This document shows, one piece after another, positions 43,993 to 52,991 of a DNA stretch of 64,000 nt. Each line of letters begins with the position of its first letter. The first letter of the stretch is position 1. Made by a program: the position numbers and the translations under genes. The stretch is from contig NZ_CP109178.1 in assembly GCF_036248255.1 (NCBI RefSeq), positions 8,065,001 to 8,129,000 of the forward strand, given 5' to 3'. This stretch comes from Streptomyces sp. NBC_01717. Lineage in GTDB: Bacteria; Actinomycetota; Actinomycetes; Streptomycetales; Streptomycetaceae. The notes below the pieces were generated by a model. The model saw only the letters and a program-made list of their open reading frames with translations. It was not told the DNA's origin and made no database searches.

Positions 43993-44613
43993 TCAGCCCC
44001 GGCGCGCGCGGAACAGGTCGCGGATCAGGGCGATCTCGGCCCCATGGTGCAGCAGTTCCTGATTGACCCACCAGACTGTTTCGATGAACGGATCCTCCGG
44101 GTCGCTGCCATGCGGGTACGTGCTGTGCCCCACGGTGTCGAGCGCCGCGTCGTCGGCGCCGAGCAGCGCCTCCCGCCAAGCGGTGGCGGCGGATTCGAAG
44201 GCCGCGATCGCCCCGGCGGCGTCCCCGGCGACCACGTAGTCGTCCCGCGTCAGGGTGTGGCTGCCGTTGGTGTGGTCGGCGCGGAGGGCAAGCAACTCGC
44301 TGAGGTGACTCAGCCGCCACGCCAGGGTGGTGAACGGCGGCGGTGTGGGGTGCGGCGGCTGCGCCGAGTCGCGGCCCCAGTCACCCGCGCCGACGAGAAC
44401 GGTCGCTCCGGGCCCGGGCCCCGCCGCGCGCCGCCGGACCGACCAGCAGTCCGGCACCGGCTCCCAGAGGTACTCCTCGTCGGTCATCGACGCGACCTCG
44501 ACGTCCGTGCCGTTGCCGCTGTCCATGACAGGGCCGGTCATACGGTCGGCGAGGCGCCCCCGCGCGAAGTCGAACTGCTGCAGCAGAGGGATCAGGCGTG
44601 GTGGTGTCGCCAT
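43993..44613 (-). CDS. DinB/YfiT-superfamily protein
   Basis: 206 residues, mainly helical. The C-terminal VWWVNQELLHHGAEIALIRDLF is the family-typical helix with paired histidines that bind a metal, and an earlier His occurs in LSHLSELLALRADH. Family members are thiol transferases (for example with mycothiol or bacillithiol) or of unknown function. The ATG at 44613 has CCAGGAG upstream; a longer start adds 14 residues without a site. No operon partner. Confidence 0.75.
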   Translation of the reverse strand: MATPPRLIPLLQQFDFARGRLADRMTGPVMDSGNGTDVEVASMTDEEYLWEPVPDCWSVRRRAAGPGPGATVLVGAGDWGRDSAQPPHPTPPPFTTLAWRLSHLSELLALRADHTNGSHTLTRDDYVVAGDAAGAIAAFESAATAWREALLGADDAALDTVGHSTYPHGSDPEDPFIETVWWVNQELLHHGAEIALIRDLFRARRG

Positions 44614-44829
44614 CGGACGCTCCTGGAGTGGCTTTTCGGACTGTGCGACACCCACTCGGGGTCACACGCACGTCCGGACCATGTCACAGCCGGTTCGACA
44701 CCGCGCTCCATTTTCTTGACGACCGGCGGCTCTCCTCGGCGCTACGGGTTCGCCGCCCCTCGGCACGGCGAACGGTCGCATGGCGGCTCACTGTCGAGGC
44801 GGGAGCATGGTCGTGGCCGCCCGCGGCAC

Positions 44830-45257
44830 GCCGTTACAACGCCCTGGGGCAGCCGTGGAAGACGCAGGCGACGGTCCGTCAGATGCTCGACACCGTGTAC
44901 GGTACGGGCCCCGGCGGCCTGCCCGGCAATGACGATCTGGGGACCATGTCCGCGTGGTACGTCTTTTCGGCGCTCGGGCTGTACCCGCAGACGCCGGGCA
45001 GCGCCACGATGCTGCTGGGCACCCCGCTCTTCCCGGACGCGCTGATCGGCCGCGCACACGGCAGGGACATCACGATCGGTGCCCCGGACGCCGATGCCGG
45101 CCATCCGTACGTCGACGCGGTCCGGGTCAACGGGCGTACCAGCGACCGGTCCTGGACGGATGCGAGCCTGGTCACCCGTGGCGGCACCCTCGCCTTCCGG
45201 TTGGCTGAAGCACCCAACTACAGCTGGGGCACGACAACTTCCGGACTGCCTCGTTAG
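44830..45257 (+). pseudogene. GH92 alpha-mannosidase, C-terminal remnant
   Basis: About 140 residues resemble the C-terminal part of a GH92 alpha-1,2-mannosidase: YNALGQPWKTQATVRQMLD, GLPGNDDLGTMSAWYVFSALG and the following beta sandwich. GH92 enzymes are normally over 700 residues, so the N-terminal domain and most of the catalytic domain are missing. Upstream of 44830 the translation loses all similarity. There is no signal peptide and no good ribosome site. It is most likely left over from a deletion and not functional. Confidence 0.75.
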
Positions 45258-45333
45258 GTGGCGTACCCATCGATTCCGGATCCCGGCGAGCGGGTCGCGC
45301 GGCCTGCTCGCCGGGGTGCCGGTCACCGTTTTC

Positions 45334-45345
45334 TATCGTTGAAAA
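45334..45345. promoter_or_regulatory. Possible LacI-type operator before the GH2 gene
   Basis: TATCGTTGAAAA shares the pattern CGTTG-N-AAA with the two elements in the GH127/importer promoter region (51419-51432 and 51599-51612). It lies about 110 bases upstream of the GH2 start. The match is short. Confidence 0.35.
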
Positions 45346-45453
45346 TTCTCTGTGCACGACCGTTGTTATGCGTTTGACGTTGTGGCTCAATGTTCGATTG
45401 TGTGCGTGCCTCGTTGTGTGCGAGGCACTTCAGCTCTCGACGAGGACGACGCC

Positions 45454-48400
45454 TTGAGACGACAACTGCCCCGCCCCCGAGTCCTGTTCAGATCGATGGC
45501 CTGTACGGCCGCGCTGCTGATTCCCCTCGGGGCCACTCTGGTCCCTGCCGCTGCGGCCGCCCCTGCTGCCACCGTCCCCGCGAGCGCCGCATCGACCGCC
45601 ACCGCGAAGGCCTTCGCCGACGACGACCCGACCGCCGATGTGCACGGGCTGAAGGGCGAGTACTTCCGGATGTCCGCCCCGGGCGCCCGCGACTTCGCCG
45701 AGCTCGGTGGGGTCGCACTCGACCCGGAGATCAATTTTCCGGGTCTGACCGGGGCGTTCGAGTCCACTACGGGCAGGACGGAGAACACCACAGCCCGCTG
45801 GACCGGCAGCATCACAGCCCCCGAGACGGGTGACTACACCTTCGCCGCCAGCGGCGACAACGGCTTCAGGCTCTCCATCGACGGAAACGTCGTCATCGAC
45901 CACTGGCTGCCGGACTGGGACAACGAGCAGACCAGCAAGCCCGTCTCGCTGACTGCGGGCGAGCCGCACCAGATCCGCCTGGAGATGTTCCAGGACACCG
46001 GCGGCGCCAACATGTTCCTGCGCTGGTCCAGTGCGAAGCTCAAGAAGCAGATCGTTCCCGAGTCCGCCTTCACGCCGCCGGCCGACTTCGAGGTCTACCC
46101 GGTCGCGCTGAGCGTTGCGGAGGACGGCAAGCGCCTGCAGGCGACCTTCGAGGACGAGGTCGAGAACGTCGGCTCCGTGCAGGACCACCTTGTCATCGAG
46201 GCCGACACCTCGCCCATGCCGGTGAAGTCCGTGGCCAAGGCGTCCAACAACTCCCACGCCGTGATCGTGGACCTGACCGCGCCCGTCCAGAAGGGCCAGC
46301 AGGTCCGGGTGGCGTACGACGGGAAGGGCGGGCTCCAGGCCGGCGACGAGACGGTTCCCCAGATCAGCCGCACGGCGAAGAACCTCTCCATGCACCGGCT
46401 GACCACGACCTGGGGCGACAAGCTCGACCGCAACCACCCGCTGCCCGAGTACCCCCGCCCGCAGCAGGTGCGTGACCGGTGGAAGAACCTCAACGGCCCG
46501 TGGGAGTTCGCCGGCGCCACCGCCGACGAGCAGCCGGTCTTCGGCAAGAAGCTCGGCGAGCGCATCACCGTGCCGTTCCCGGTCGAGTCGCAGCTCTCCG
46601 GACTCGAACGCCATGAAGACCACATGTTCTACCGCAAGCTCGTGACCGTTCCCAAGAGCTGGTCCGTCGGCAAGGGCAAGGACGGCAAGCGGCTGAAGCT
46701 CAACTTCGGCGCCGTCGACTACCGGTCGGTGGTCTGGGTCAACGGCACGAAGGTCGCCGAACACACCGGTGGCTACACCTCCTTCAGTGCCGACATCACC
46801 GACGCGATCAAGGGCAGAGGCCCGCAGGAGATCGTCGTCGCCGTCACCGACACCACCGGCCCCGACCAGCCGAAGGGGAAGCAGTCCAGCAACCCGGGCG
46901 GCATCGTCTACACCCCGTCCTCCGGAATCTGGCAGACGGTGTGGATGGAGCCGGTCGCCGCGGCCTCCGTGGACTCGCTGACCACGACGCCGGACATCGA
47001 CAGGAGCACCCTCGCCCTGACCGTCAACGCCGCCGCCGCTTCGTCCGACGCCCGCGTCACGGCGGTCGCCCGCGACACGAAGGGCCGGGTCGTCGGCACG
47101 GTCAGCGGCCGGGCCAACACCCCGCTGAGCCTGCCCGTCAGCAAGCAGCACCTCTGGACCCCCGACGACCCGTACCTCTACGACCTCGACGTCACCCTGA
47201 CGGACGGCCGTTCCAAGGACACCGTCGACAGCTACTTCGGGATGCGCTCCATCGGGATCGCGAAGGTGGGCGGCTACCAGAAGCTCGTTCTCAACGGGAA
47301 GCCGTTCTACTCGCTCGCCATGCTGGACCAGGGATTCTGGCCCGACGGTCTCTACACGCAGCCCAGCGACGCCGCGCTCACCTTCGACCTCAAGGCACAG
47401 AAGGACCTCGGCTTCAACGCCGTGCGCAAGCACATCAAGGTGGAATCCGCCCGCTGGTACTACCACGCCGACCAGCTCGGCCTGCTGGTCTGGCAGGACT
47501 TCGTCTCCAGCGACATCACCGGTGAGAAGGGCCAGCAGGCCTTCCTCTCCCAGGGCAAGCAGATGATGCAGCAACTACACAACTCGCCGTCGATCGGTGG
47601 CTGGATCGTCTTCAACGAGGGCTGGGGCGAGTGGGACCGCACCGAGACCGGCAAGATCGCCGAGTCCGTCAAGGCCGCCGACCCGTCCCGCGTCGTCAAT
47701 GCCCACAGCGGTGTCAACTGCTGCTCATCGAAGGGTGACTCGGGCAAGGGCGACATCATCGACCATCACGACTACCTCAACCGTGAGGCGCCGTTCCCGG
47801 ACGACCGTGCCGCGATGGACGGTGAGCACGGCGGCTTCACGCTCCGTACCCCCGGACACATGTGGCCGGGGGCGCCGGCCGCGATCTACAGCGGTGTGGC
47901 GGACAAGGACGCCCTGACGGCCAAGTACGTCGACAACACCCGTACGTACTACCTGGCGGCAGCCAACGCCGAGCTGTCCGGCTCGGTCTACACCCAGGTC
48001 AGCGACCTGGAGAACGAGCTCAACGGACTCTGGACCTACGACCGGCGTGAGATCAAGGTCGACCCGAAGAAGGTACGGCAGATCAACGAGCAGGTCATCG
48101 CCGCCGGTGCGGCCGCCGGACACCGCGACGAGGTGAAGGGCGGCGCCGGCTGGCCGCTCGATGAGGGCAGGGGCACGACCTCCGCCGACCTCGGCCCCAA
48201 CCACAGTAGCCTCACGCTGAGCGAGGGCACCACCTGGACACCTGGTGTGCACGGTTCCGCGCTGAAGTTCAACGGTCAGGGACAGTACGCCCAGACCAGT
48301 GGTCCGGCCGTCGACACCACCGGGAACTACACGGTCTCGGCATGGGTGTCGCTGGACTCGCTCCCGGGCAACTACGCGACCGCCGTGAGCCAGGACGGCA

Positions 48401-48750
48401 GGCGGACCGAGAATCCGTTCTACCTCCAGTACGGGCAAGGGGCCTTCGCGTTCAGCACGCCGGGCGGCCACCGGGCGCGGCTGGAGATGAAGCCGGAGCT
48501 CGGCACCTGGTACCACCTCGTGGGTGTGCGCGACGGTGACGAGGTGAAGCTCTATCTCGACGGCAAGCTCGTGTCGACCACCGAGGCCGGTCCCGCCGAC
48601 GTCAGCACCGGGCCGCTCTCCGTGGGGCGTGCCCAGTACGCGGCGGAGAAGGGCGACTTCTGGAACGGTTCCATCGACCAGGTGAGCGTGTTCGACAGGG
48701 CTCTCACCGCCGACGAGGTGAGCGCACTCCACGACAGCGAGCAGTCGTAG
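45454..48750 (+). CDS. Secreted GH2-family glycosidase with PA14 and LamG domains
   Basis: 1098 residues. Signal peptide (MACTAALLIPLGATLVPAAAAA), PA14 domain (about 50-190, TGDYTFAASGDNGFRLSIDG), Ig-like linker, GH2 sugar-binding, immunoglobulin-like and barrel domains, and a C-terminal LamG/concanavalin domain (about 930-1090). The probable acid/base Glu is in VFNEGWGEWD and the nucleophile Glu in MDGEHGGF. GH2 includes beta-galactosidases, beta-glucuronidases and, more rarely, arabinosidases; the substrate here is not known. The TTG at 45454 has GAGG 8 bases upstream. It lies next to the GH127/arabinose locus and shares its operator-like motif, so a plant side-chain sugar is likely. Confidence 0.85.
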   Translation: MRRQLPRPRVLFRSMACTAALLIPLGATLVPAAAAAPAATVPASAASTATAKAFADDDPTADVHGLKGEYFRMSAPGARDFAELGGVALDPEINFPGLTGAFESTTGRTENTTARWTGSITAPETGDYTFAASGDNGFRLSIDGNVVIDHWLPDWDNEQTSKPVSLTAGEPHQIRLEMFQDTGGANMFLRWSSAKLKKQIVPESAFTPPADFEVYPVALSVAEDGKRLQATFEDEVENVGSVQDHLVIEADTSPMPVKSVAKASNNSHAVIVDLTAPVQKGQQVRVAYDGKGGLQAGDETVPQISRTAKNLSMHRLTTTWGDKLDRNHPLPEYPRPQQVRDRWKNLNGPWEFAGATADEQPVFGKKLGERITVPFPVESQLSGLERHEDHMFYRKLVTVPKSWSVGKGKDGKRLKLNFGAVDYRSVVWVNGTKVAEHTGGYTSFSADITDAIKGRGPQEIVVAVTDTTGPDQPKGKQSSNPGGIVYTPSSGIWQTVWMEPVAAASVDSLTTTPDIDRSTLALTVNAAAASSDARVTAVARDTKGRVVGTVSGRANTPLSLPVSKQHLWTPDDPYLYDLDVTLTDGRSKDTVDSYFGMRSIGIAKVGGYQKLVLNGKPFYSLAMLDQGFWPDGLYTQPSDAALTFDLKAQKDLGFNAVRKHIKVESARWYYHADQLGLLVWQDFVSSDITGEKGQQAFLSQGKQMMQQLHNSPSIGGWIVFNEGWGEWDRTETGKIAESVKAADPSRVVNAHSGVNCCSSKGDSGKGDIIDHHDYLNREAPFPDDRAAMDGEHGGFTLRTPGHMWPGAPAAIYSGVADKDALTAKYVDNTRTYYLAAANAELSGSVYTQVSDLENELNGLWTYDRREIKVDPKKVRQINEQVIAAGAAAGHRDEVKGGAGWPLDEGRGTTSADLGPNHSSLTLSEGTTWTPGVHGSALKFNGQGQYAQTSGPAVDTTGNYTVSAWVSLDSLPGNYATAVSQDGRRTENPFYLQYGQGAFAFSTPGGHRARLEMKPELGTWYHLVGVRDGDEVKLYLDGKLVSTTEAGPADVSTGPLSVGRAQYAAEKGDFWNGSIDQVSVFDRALTADEVSALHDSEQS

Positions 48751-48759
48751 CACGACACA

Positions 48760-48803
48760 GGCCGGCCCGGCAGCGACAGAACACCGTCGCTGCCGGGCCG
48801 GCC
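48760..48803. terminator. Bidirectional terminator
   Basis: Perfect 18-bp stem (48760-48777 with 48786-48803) and 8-base loop between the convergent GH2 and GH127 genes. Confidence 0.88.
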
Positions 48804-48826
48804 GCTGTCGGGAGCGGTCCGTCAGG

Positions 48827-51277
48827 TCACGGAGCCAGCAGTTGCCAGAGGTGGTCGTCGGTGCCGCTGTCGCCGAATTGGACGACGTGGGCGCTGTCGG
48901 CGGTGGACATGTTGTCGACGCCGAGGACCTTGCCGGAGTTGCGGTTGCGGATGCGGTACCAGTCGTCGCCGTTGGGGACGAGTTGCCAGAGGTGGTCGTC
49001 GGTGCCGTTGTCGCTGAACTGGACGACGTGGGCGCTGTCGGCGGTGGACATGTTGTCGACGCCGAGGACCTTGCCGGAGTTGCGGTTGCGGATGCGGTAC
49101 CAGTCGTCGCCGTTGGGGACGAGTTGCCAGAGGTGGTCGTCGGTGCCGTTGTCGCTGAACTGGACGACGTGGGCGCTGTCGGCGGTGGACATGTTGTCGA
49201 CGCCGAGGACCTTGCCCGAGTGCAGGTTGCGGATGCGGAACCAGCCGTCGGACAGCCACCGGGGAGCGTCGGGTTCGGCCGTCGGGAACGCCGTGATGCG
49301 CAGCCGCGCCGCCCCCATGGGGACGAGCGTGACCTCCTCCACCGGCTCGGTGCTCAGCGCGGGGCTGTCCTGGAGCGGTGCCACGACATGCTCGCTGTCC
49401 GCGGTCCATTCAGGGATGCGGCGCGCGCGTGCGGTCATGGTCAGCGGCGTGCCTTCGAGGGTGAAGGGGTTGTCGCCGGGCGAGCGGCCGGTGGAGCGGT
49501 GCCGCAATGATGCGGACGGCTGCTGCTTGTCCAGTACGAGCCCGTAGTTCCAGGCGCCGGTGGCGTGCACCTCGTACTCCGGGAACTGTTCGGTGCCGCC
49601 GATGCGCCGGTACTCCTCCCCGATCCGGAGCGAGTACGTGAGCGGTCCGCGGTCGACGCTCACCGCGCCGTGGTTGTCCGCCCAGGTGCGCACGGTGGTG
49701 CGCTGGGGGAAGTGCAGGGTGACCTTGTCCCCGTCGGACCAAGTCCGCTCGATCCGGGTGAAGGCCGGGCCCGCCGGTGCGCCGACGCGACGCCCGTTGA
49801 CCCTGATCTCGGGCTCGGAGCACCAGGCGGGAACCCTCAGCACCAGTGGGAACCGCAGGTGCTTCGGCGTCCTCACGGTCAGCGAGACCGTGTCCGTGAA
49901 GGGATAGCCGGTCTCCTCGGTGACGGTGACCTCCGTGCCGCCGGCGACCTTTGCCGTGACCTCGCACGCGGCGTACATGGCGGCGGCCAGACCCCCGTCC
50001 GGGGTGGCGAGCCAGAGCTCCTCGACGAAGTAGGGCCAGCCCATGCCGTAGTTGTGCGGGCAGCAGCGGTACTGGTCGACGCCCGGAAGATAGGCCTGCA
50101 TGGCGAAGCCGTTCTGGAACTGCCGCCCGCTCTTGGGAACGTCGTCCAGATCGACGCTGTTCGCGCTGGTGATGTAGTGGATCGCCCGTCCCGACGGATC
50201 CAGCGACGCGGGCAGTGAGTTGAAGGCCAGCTCCTCGCAGCGGTCGGCCCAGAGCGGGTCGCCCGTGATCCTGGTCAGGAGCTGATGGCTGGCCATGAAC
50301 TCCACGATGCCGCAGGTCTCGAACCCCTGCCGCGGATCGCGGTGGCCAGGGCGCGCGTTCTCGTCGCCGGCGAAGCCGCCGCCGGGGAACTGCCCGTACC
50401 GGTCCATGACCTTGCCGTACGTCCCGTACGTGGCCCGGGTGTCGTCGGATGAGCCACTGCGTAGCGCGTACTGGGCGGGTTCGCGGAAGCCCTGCGCGAT
50501 GTTGACGTTGTGCAGGTTGACCAGATTGTCGCCCCAGTCGGCCCCGTTGGCATGGATCTTGTCGGCCAGGTCGAGCAGGAAGGTGTCCCCGGTGCGGTTG
50601 AAGAGCCAGAACACACTGTCCAGGCCGTCGCCCCAACGAAGTGCGATCCAACTCGTGTTGAACGCGCCCGGACCCTGGGCGTTCATATAGCGGAAGAACC
50701 TGCTGAGGAACGGGATGATGCGGCCGTCCCCGTTGTACTCCTGCCACGAGCGCAGCGCCTGTACGAGCGGGAGGAACGGCCAGAAGTCCGGGCCGCCGTT
50801 CAGTGAGGTACGCAGGGCCTTGGGACCGAAGAAGCCGTCGGGCTGCTGCGTGGTGAGGATCGCGTCGAACCAGCGGCGTACCGATGCCAGGGCCTTGGTA
50901 TCACCGGTGACGATCGCGAGATCGGTGTACCCGCGCAGCCAGTACGGGACCTCCTCCCAGCCGCCCAGCTCGGGGCGGACCCAGCCGGTGGCGGTGAAGT
51001 CGAGGAAGTGCGAGAACTCCTCGTAGTGGCCGCACAACCCGTCGAGCTGGAGCCGGAGTTGGCCGGCCAGCCAGCCGCGTGCGGTGATCCGGCCCGGCGG
51101 GAGCTTGAGGAATGCCGTCGGATGCAGAGGAGCGGCGTTGGGGGAGTAGTGGCCTCCGTGGGCGGCTGCCACCCGGTTCTCGGCGGCGGTCGCGGTCGTG
51201 GCCCAGCGGCCGGTCGCGGTCGTGGCGGCCGCGGTGGCCAGTGCGCTGGTCATGAGCTGTCTGCGGTTCAGGGGCAT
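48827..51277 (-). CDS. Secreted GH127-type beta-L-arabinofuranosidase with ricin-type lectin repeats
   Basis: 816 residues. A Tat-like signal (NRRQLMTSALATAAA) precedes an (alpha/alpha)6 catalytic domain of the DUF1680/GH127-GH146 type. FETCGIVEFM and YRCCPHNYGMGWP match the Glu/Cys and paired-Cys zinc site of Bifidobacterium HypBA1, whose second-motif Cys is the nucleophile. C-terminal to this are three ricin-type repeats, each ending in DHLWQL (QxW-like), two of which are identical in protein sequence over most of their length. It probably removes beta-L-arabinofuranose from plant polymers outside the cell. The ATG at 51277 has AGGAG upstream. It is divergent from the sugar ABC importer. 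Confidence 0.88.
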   Translation of the reverse strand: MPLNRRQLMTSALATAAATTATGRWATTATAAENRVAAAHGGHYSPNAAPLHPTAFLKLPPGRITARGWLAGQLRLQLDGLCGHYEEFSHFLDFTATGWVRPELGGWEEVPYWLRGYTDLAIVTGDTKALASVRRWFDAILTTQQPDGFFGPKALRTSLNGGPDFWPFLPLVQALRSWQEYNGDGRIIPFLSRFFRYMNAQGPGAFNTSWIALRWGDGLDSVFWLFNRTGDTFLLDLADKIHANGADWGDNLVNLHNVNIAQGFREPAQYALRSGSSDDTRATYGTYGKVMDRYGQFPGGGFAGDENARPGHRDPRQGFETCGIVEFMASHQLLTRITGDPLWADRCEELAFNSLPASLDPSGRAIHYITSANSVDLDDVPKSGRQFQNGFAMQAYLPGVDQYRCCPHNYGMGWPYFVEELWLATPDGGLAAAMYAACEVTAKVAGGTEVTVTEETGYPFTDTVSLTVRTPKHLRFPLVLRVPAWCSEPEIRVNGRRVGAPAGPAFTRIERTWSDGDKVTLHFPQRTTVRTWADNHGAVSVDRGPLTYSLRIGEEYRRIGGTEQFPEYEVHATGAWNYGLVLDKQQPSASLRHRSTGRSPGDNPFTLEGTPLTMTARARRIPEWTADSEHVVAPLQDSPALSTEPVEEVTLVPMGAARLRITAFPTAEPDAPRWLSDGWFRIRNLHSGKVLGVDNMSTADSAHVVQFSDNGTDDHLWQLVPNGDDWYRIRNRNSGKVLGVDNMSTADSAHVVQFSDNGTDDHLWQLVPNGDDWYRIRNRNSGKVLGVDNMSTADSAHVVQFGDSGTDDHLWQLLAP
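48841..49250 (-). repeat. Three tandem 141-bp repeats encoding ricin-type modules
   Basis: GTTGCCAGAGGTGGTCGTCG begins at 48841, 48982 and 49123, exactly 141 bases apart. The copies at 48982 and 49123 are almost identical at DNA level, and the first differs at only a few positions. The period is a multiple of three and encodes 47-residue modules of the lectin domain, so it expands or contracts without breaking the frame. Confidence 0.9.
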
Positions 51278-51418
51278 AGGGGGAGCTCCTGTTCTGGCGG
51301 CTCGAGCGGGCAAGGGGACGGGTGATACGGCCATGACGAGCCGGTCCGGGACCGGCCGCCGTTTCCGCGCATGACAAGAACTGCGGTCGCGCCGGGCTCG
51401 GCTCGGACGTCAACTGCA

Positions 51419-51432
51419 TTGCAACGTTGGAA
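51419..51432. promoter_or_regulatory. LacI-type operator 1 of the arabinose locus
   Basis: TTGCAACGTTGGAA contains the perfect 8-base palindrome CAACGTTG (51422-51429). With the second element at 51599-51612 it frames the divergent GH127/importer promoter region. Confidence 0.5.
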
Positions 51433-51598
51433 ACTTGGCGTTCGGCCGTATGACAGCACGCCGTTCGGAGGCTGTCCAGGGGTGTCACGCCATCGATTCG
51501 CCTCCCGCGGGCCGGTCTTGGGGAGTCGTGGGCGTGCGACGCCGACACATTTTGGAAACGCATCGACAACGCTCTTGCCGCCTGTGCCACACCGCCTA

Positions 51599-51612
51599 TA
51601 TAACGTTGTAAA
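51599..51612. promoter_or_regulatory. LacI-type operator 2 of the arabinose locus
   Basis: TATAACGTTGTAAA is centred on AACGTT (51602-51607), with A/T-rich near-symmetric arms as in LacI/AraR-type operators. It lies about 190 bases before the importer start. Confidence 0.5.
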
Positions 51613-51797
51613 CCGAGCCGCCGACAGGCCGCGCAGGCTCTCACGACCGCAGCTGGAAGCAGCAGTCCGTGCAGCTCGAAGCGGGGCCGTGAGGAATGCA
51701 GTGACATCAGCCGCCGAGTGGCTGATGCATCGTCCAGCCATGCCCCGACCGCACGCCCGCCGGTGTGCCGTCATCCCGCCAAGGAGCGTCCCCGCGC

Positions 51798-52883
51798 ATG
51801 ATGATCCAGCGTCGAACCCGTACCCTCGCCGCGGCCTGCCTGCTCGCCGCCACCGCCACGCTGGCCGCCTCCGGCTGCTCCAAGTCGGAGACCTCGAACA
51901 ACGCCGGCGGCGACAGCAGCCAGGAAGCCCAGGCCGCCAAGACCCCCGAGGCCGCTTCGGGTTCCGGCTGCTCGCTGCAGACCTATGGCGCGCCGAAGCT
52001 GGACCTGAAGAACGCGGTGGTCGGCTTCTCCCAGTCGGAGAAGGAGGCCAACCCGTTCCGTATCGCCGAGACCCAGTCCATCAAGGACGAGGCCGCAAAG
52101 ATCGGCGTGAAGAAGCTGCTCACCACCAACGCGCAGTCGCAGCTCTCCAAGCAGATCAGCGACATCCAGGACATGCTGTCCCAGGGCGCCCAGTTCCTCA
52201 TCGTCGCACCGCTGAACTCCGACGGCCTGGAGCCGGCCCTCAAGGCGGCCGCGGCGAAGAAGGTCCCCGTCCTCACCATCGACCGCAAGGTCAACTCCAC
52301 CGCCTGCAAGGACTACGTGGCCTTCCTCGGCTCCGACTTCGTGGAGCAGGGCAAGCGCGCCGCGGACGCGATGATCAAGACGACCGGCGGCAAGGGCAAG
52401 ATCGCCATCCTCCTCGGAGCATCCGGCAACAACGTCACCACCGACCGCACCAAGGGCTTCGTCGACCAGATCAAGGCGAAGGCGCCCGGCATGGAGATCG
52501 TCGCCCAGCAGACCGGTGAGTTCGCCCGAGACAAGGGGCAGCAGGTCATGGAGCAGCTCATCCAGTCCAAGCCCGACATCACCGCCGTCTATGCGGAGAA
52601 CGACGAGATGGGGCTCGGTGCCGTCACGGCACTGAAGGCCGCCGGGAAGAAGCCCGGCAAGGACGTCAAGATCGTCTCCGTCGACGGCACCCGCAACGCC
52701 GTTCAGGCACTGGTCAACGGCGAGTACAACGCCGTCATCGAGTCGAACCCGCGCTTCGGCCCGCTGGCCTTCGCCACCGCCCAGAAGTTCTACGGCGGCG
52801 AGGAGATCCCGGAGAACGTGATCATCTCCGACCGCGCGTACGACGAGAGCAACGCCAAGGCCTCGCTCGGCGGCGCGTACTGA
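51798..52883 (+). CDS. Pentose/furanose ABC importer, substrate-binding lipoprotein (YtfQ-like)
   Basis: 361 residues. The lipoprotein signal has the lipobox LAASGC (Cys near residue 26), followed by a periplasmic-binding fold of the ribose/galactofuranose cluster (VVGFSQSEKEANPFRIAET, ITAVYAENDEMGLGAV, VKIVSVDGTRNAVQAL). FSQSxxxNPFR is typical of YtfQ, which binds galactofuranose, and of arabinofuranose-binding relatives. The start codon is one of two adjacent ATGs (51798/51801) after AAGGAG. First gene of a four-gene importer operon. With GH127 beside it, arabinofuranose or short arabino-oligosaccharides are plausible cargoes. Confidence 0.87.
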   Translation: MMIQRRTRTLAAACLLAATATLAASGCSKSETSNNAGGDSSQEAQAAKTPEAASGSGCSLQTYGAPKLDLKNAVVGFSQSEKEANPFRIAETQSIKDEAAKIGVKKLLTTNAQSQLSKQISDIQDMLSQGAQFLIVAPLNSDGLEPALKAAAAKKVPVLTIDRKVNSTACKDYVAFLGSDFVEQGKRAADAMIKTTGGKGKIAILLGASGNNVTTDRTKGFVDQIKAKAPGMEIVAQQTGEFARDKGQQVMEQLIQSKPDITAVYAENDEMGLGAVTALKAAGKKPGKDVKIVSVDGTRNAVQALVNGEYNAVIESNPRFGPLAFATAQKFYGGEEIPENVIISDRAYDESNAKASLGGAY

Positions 52884-52991
52884 GCCGTACCGACTCCCGT
52901 ACCGACTCCTCAGGTTCACCGCCGCCGTGGCGCTCCCACCCGCCACGGCGGCTCCGGGCCCACACCTTGGAACAGCGGAAGGCCAAGACCC

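Larger units (their letters stand above)
51278..51797. other. Divergent promoter region of the GH127 and importer genes
   Basis: 520 bases, clearly less GC-rich between 51400 and 51620. It holds two AACGTT-centred elements and three TTG(G/T)AAAC motifs at 51427, 51552 and 51606. No gene is recognisable. Confidence 0.55.

Noticed and set aside
48841..49250. CRISPR-like direct repeats
   Set aside because: The 141-base period is a multiple of three, has no unique spacers and encodes lectin modules in frame with the GH127 gene.
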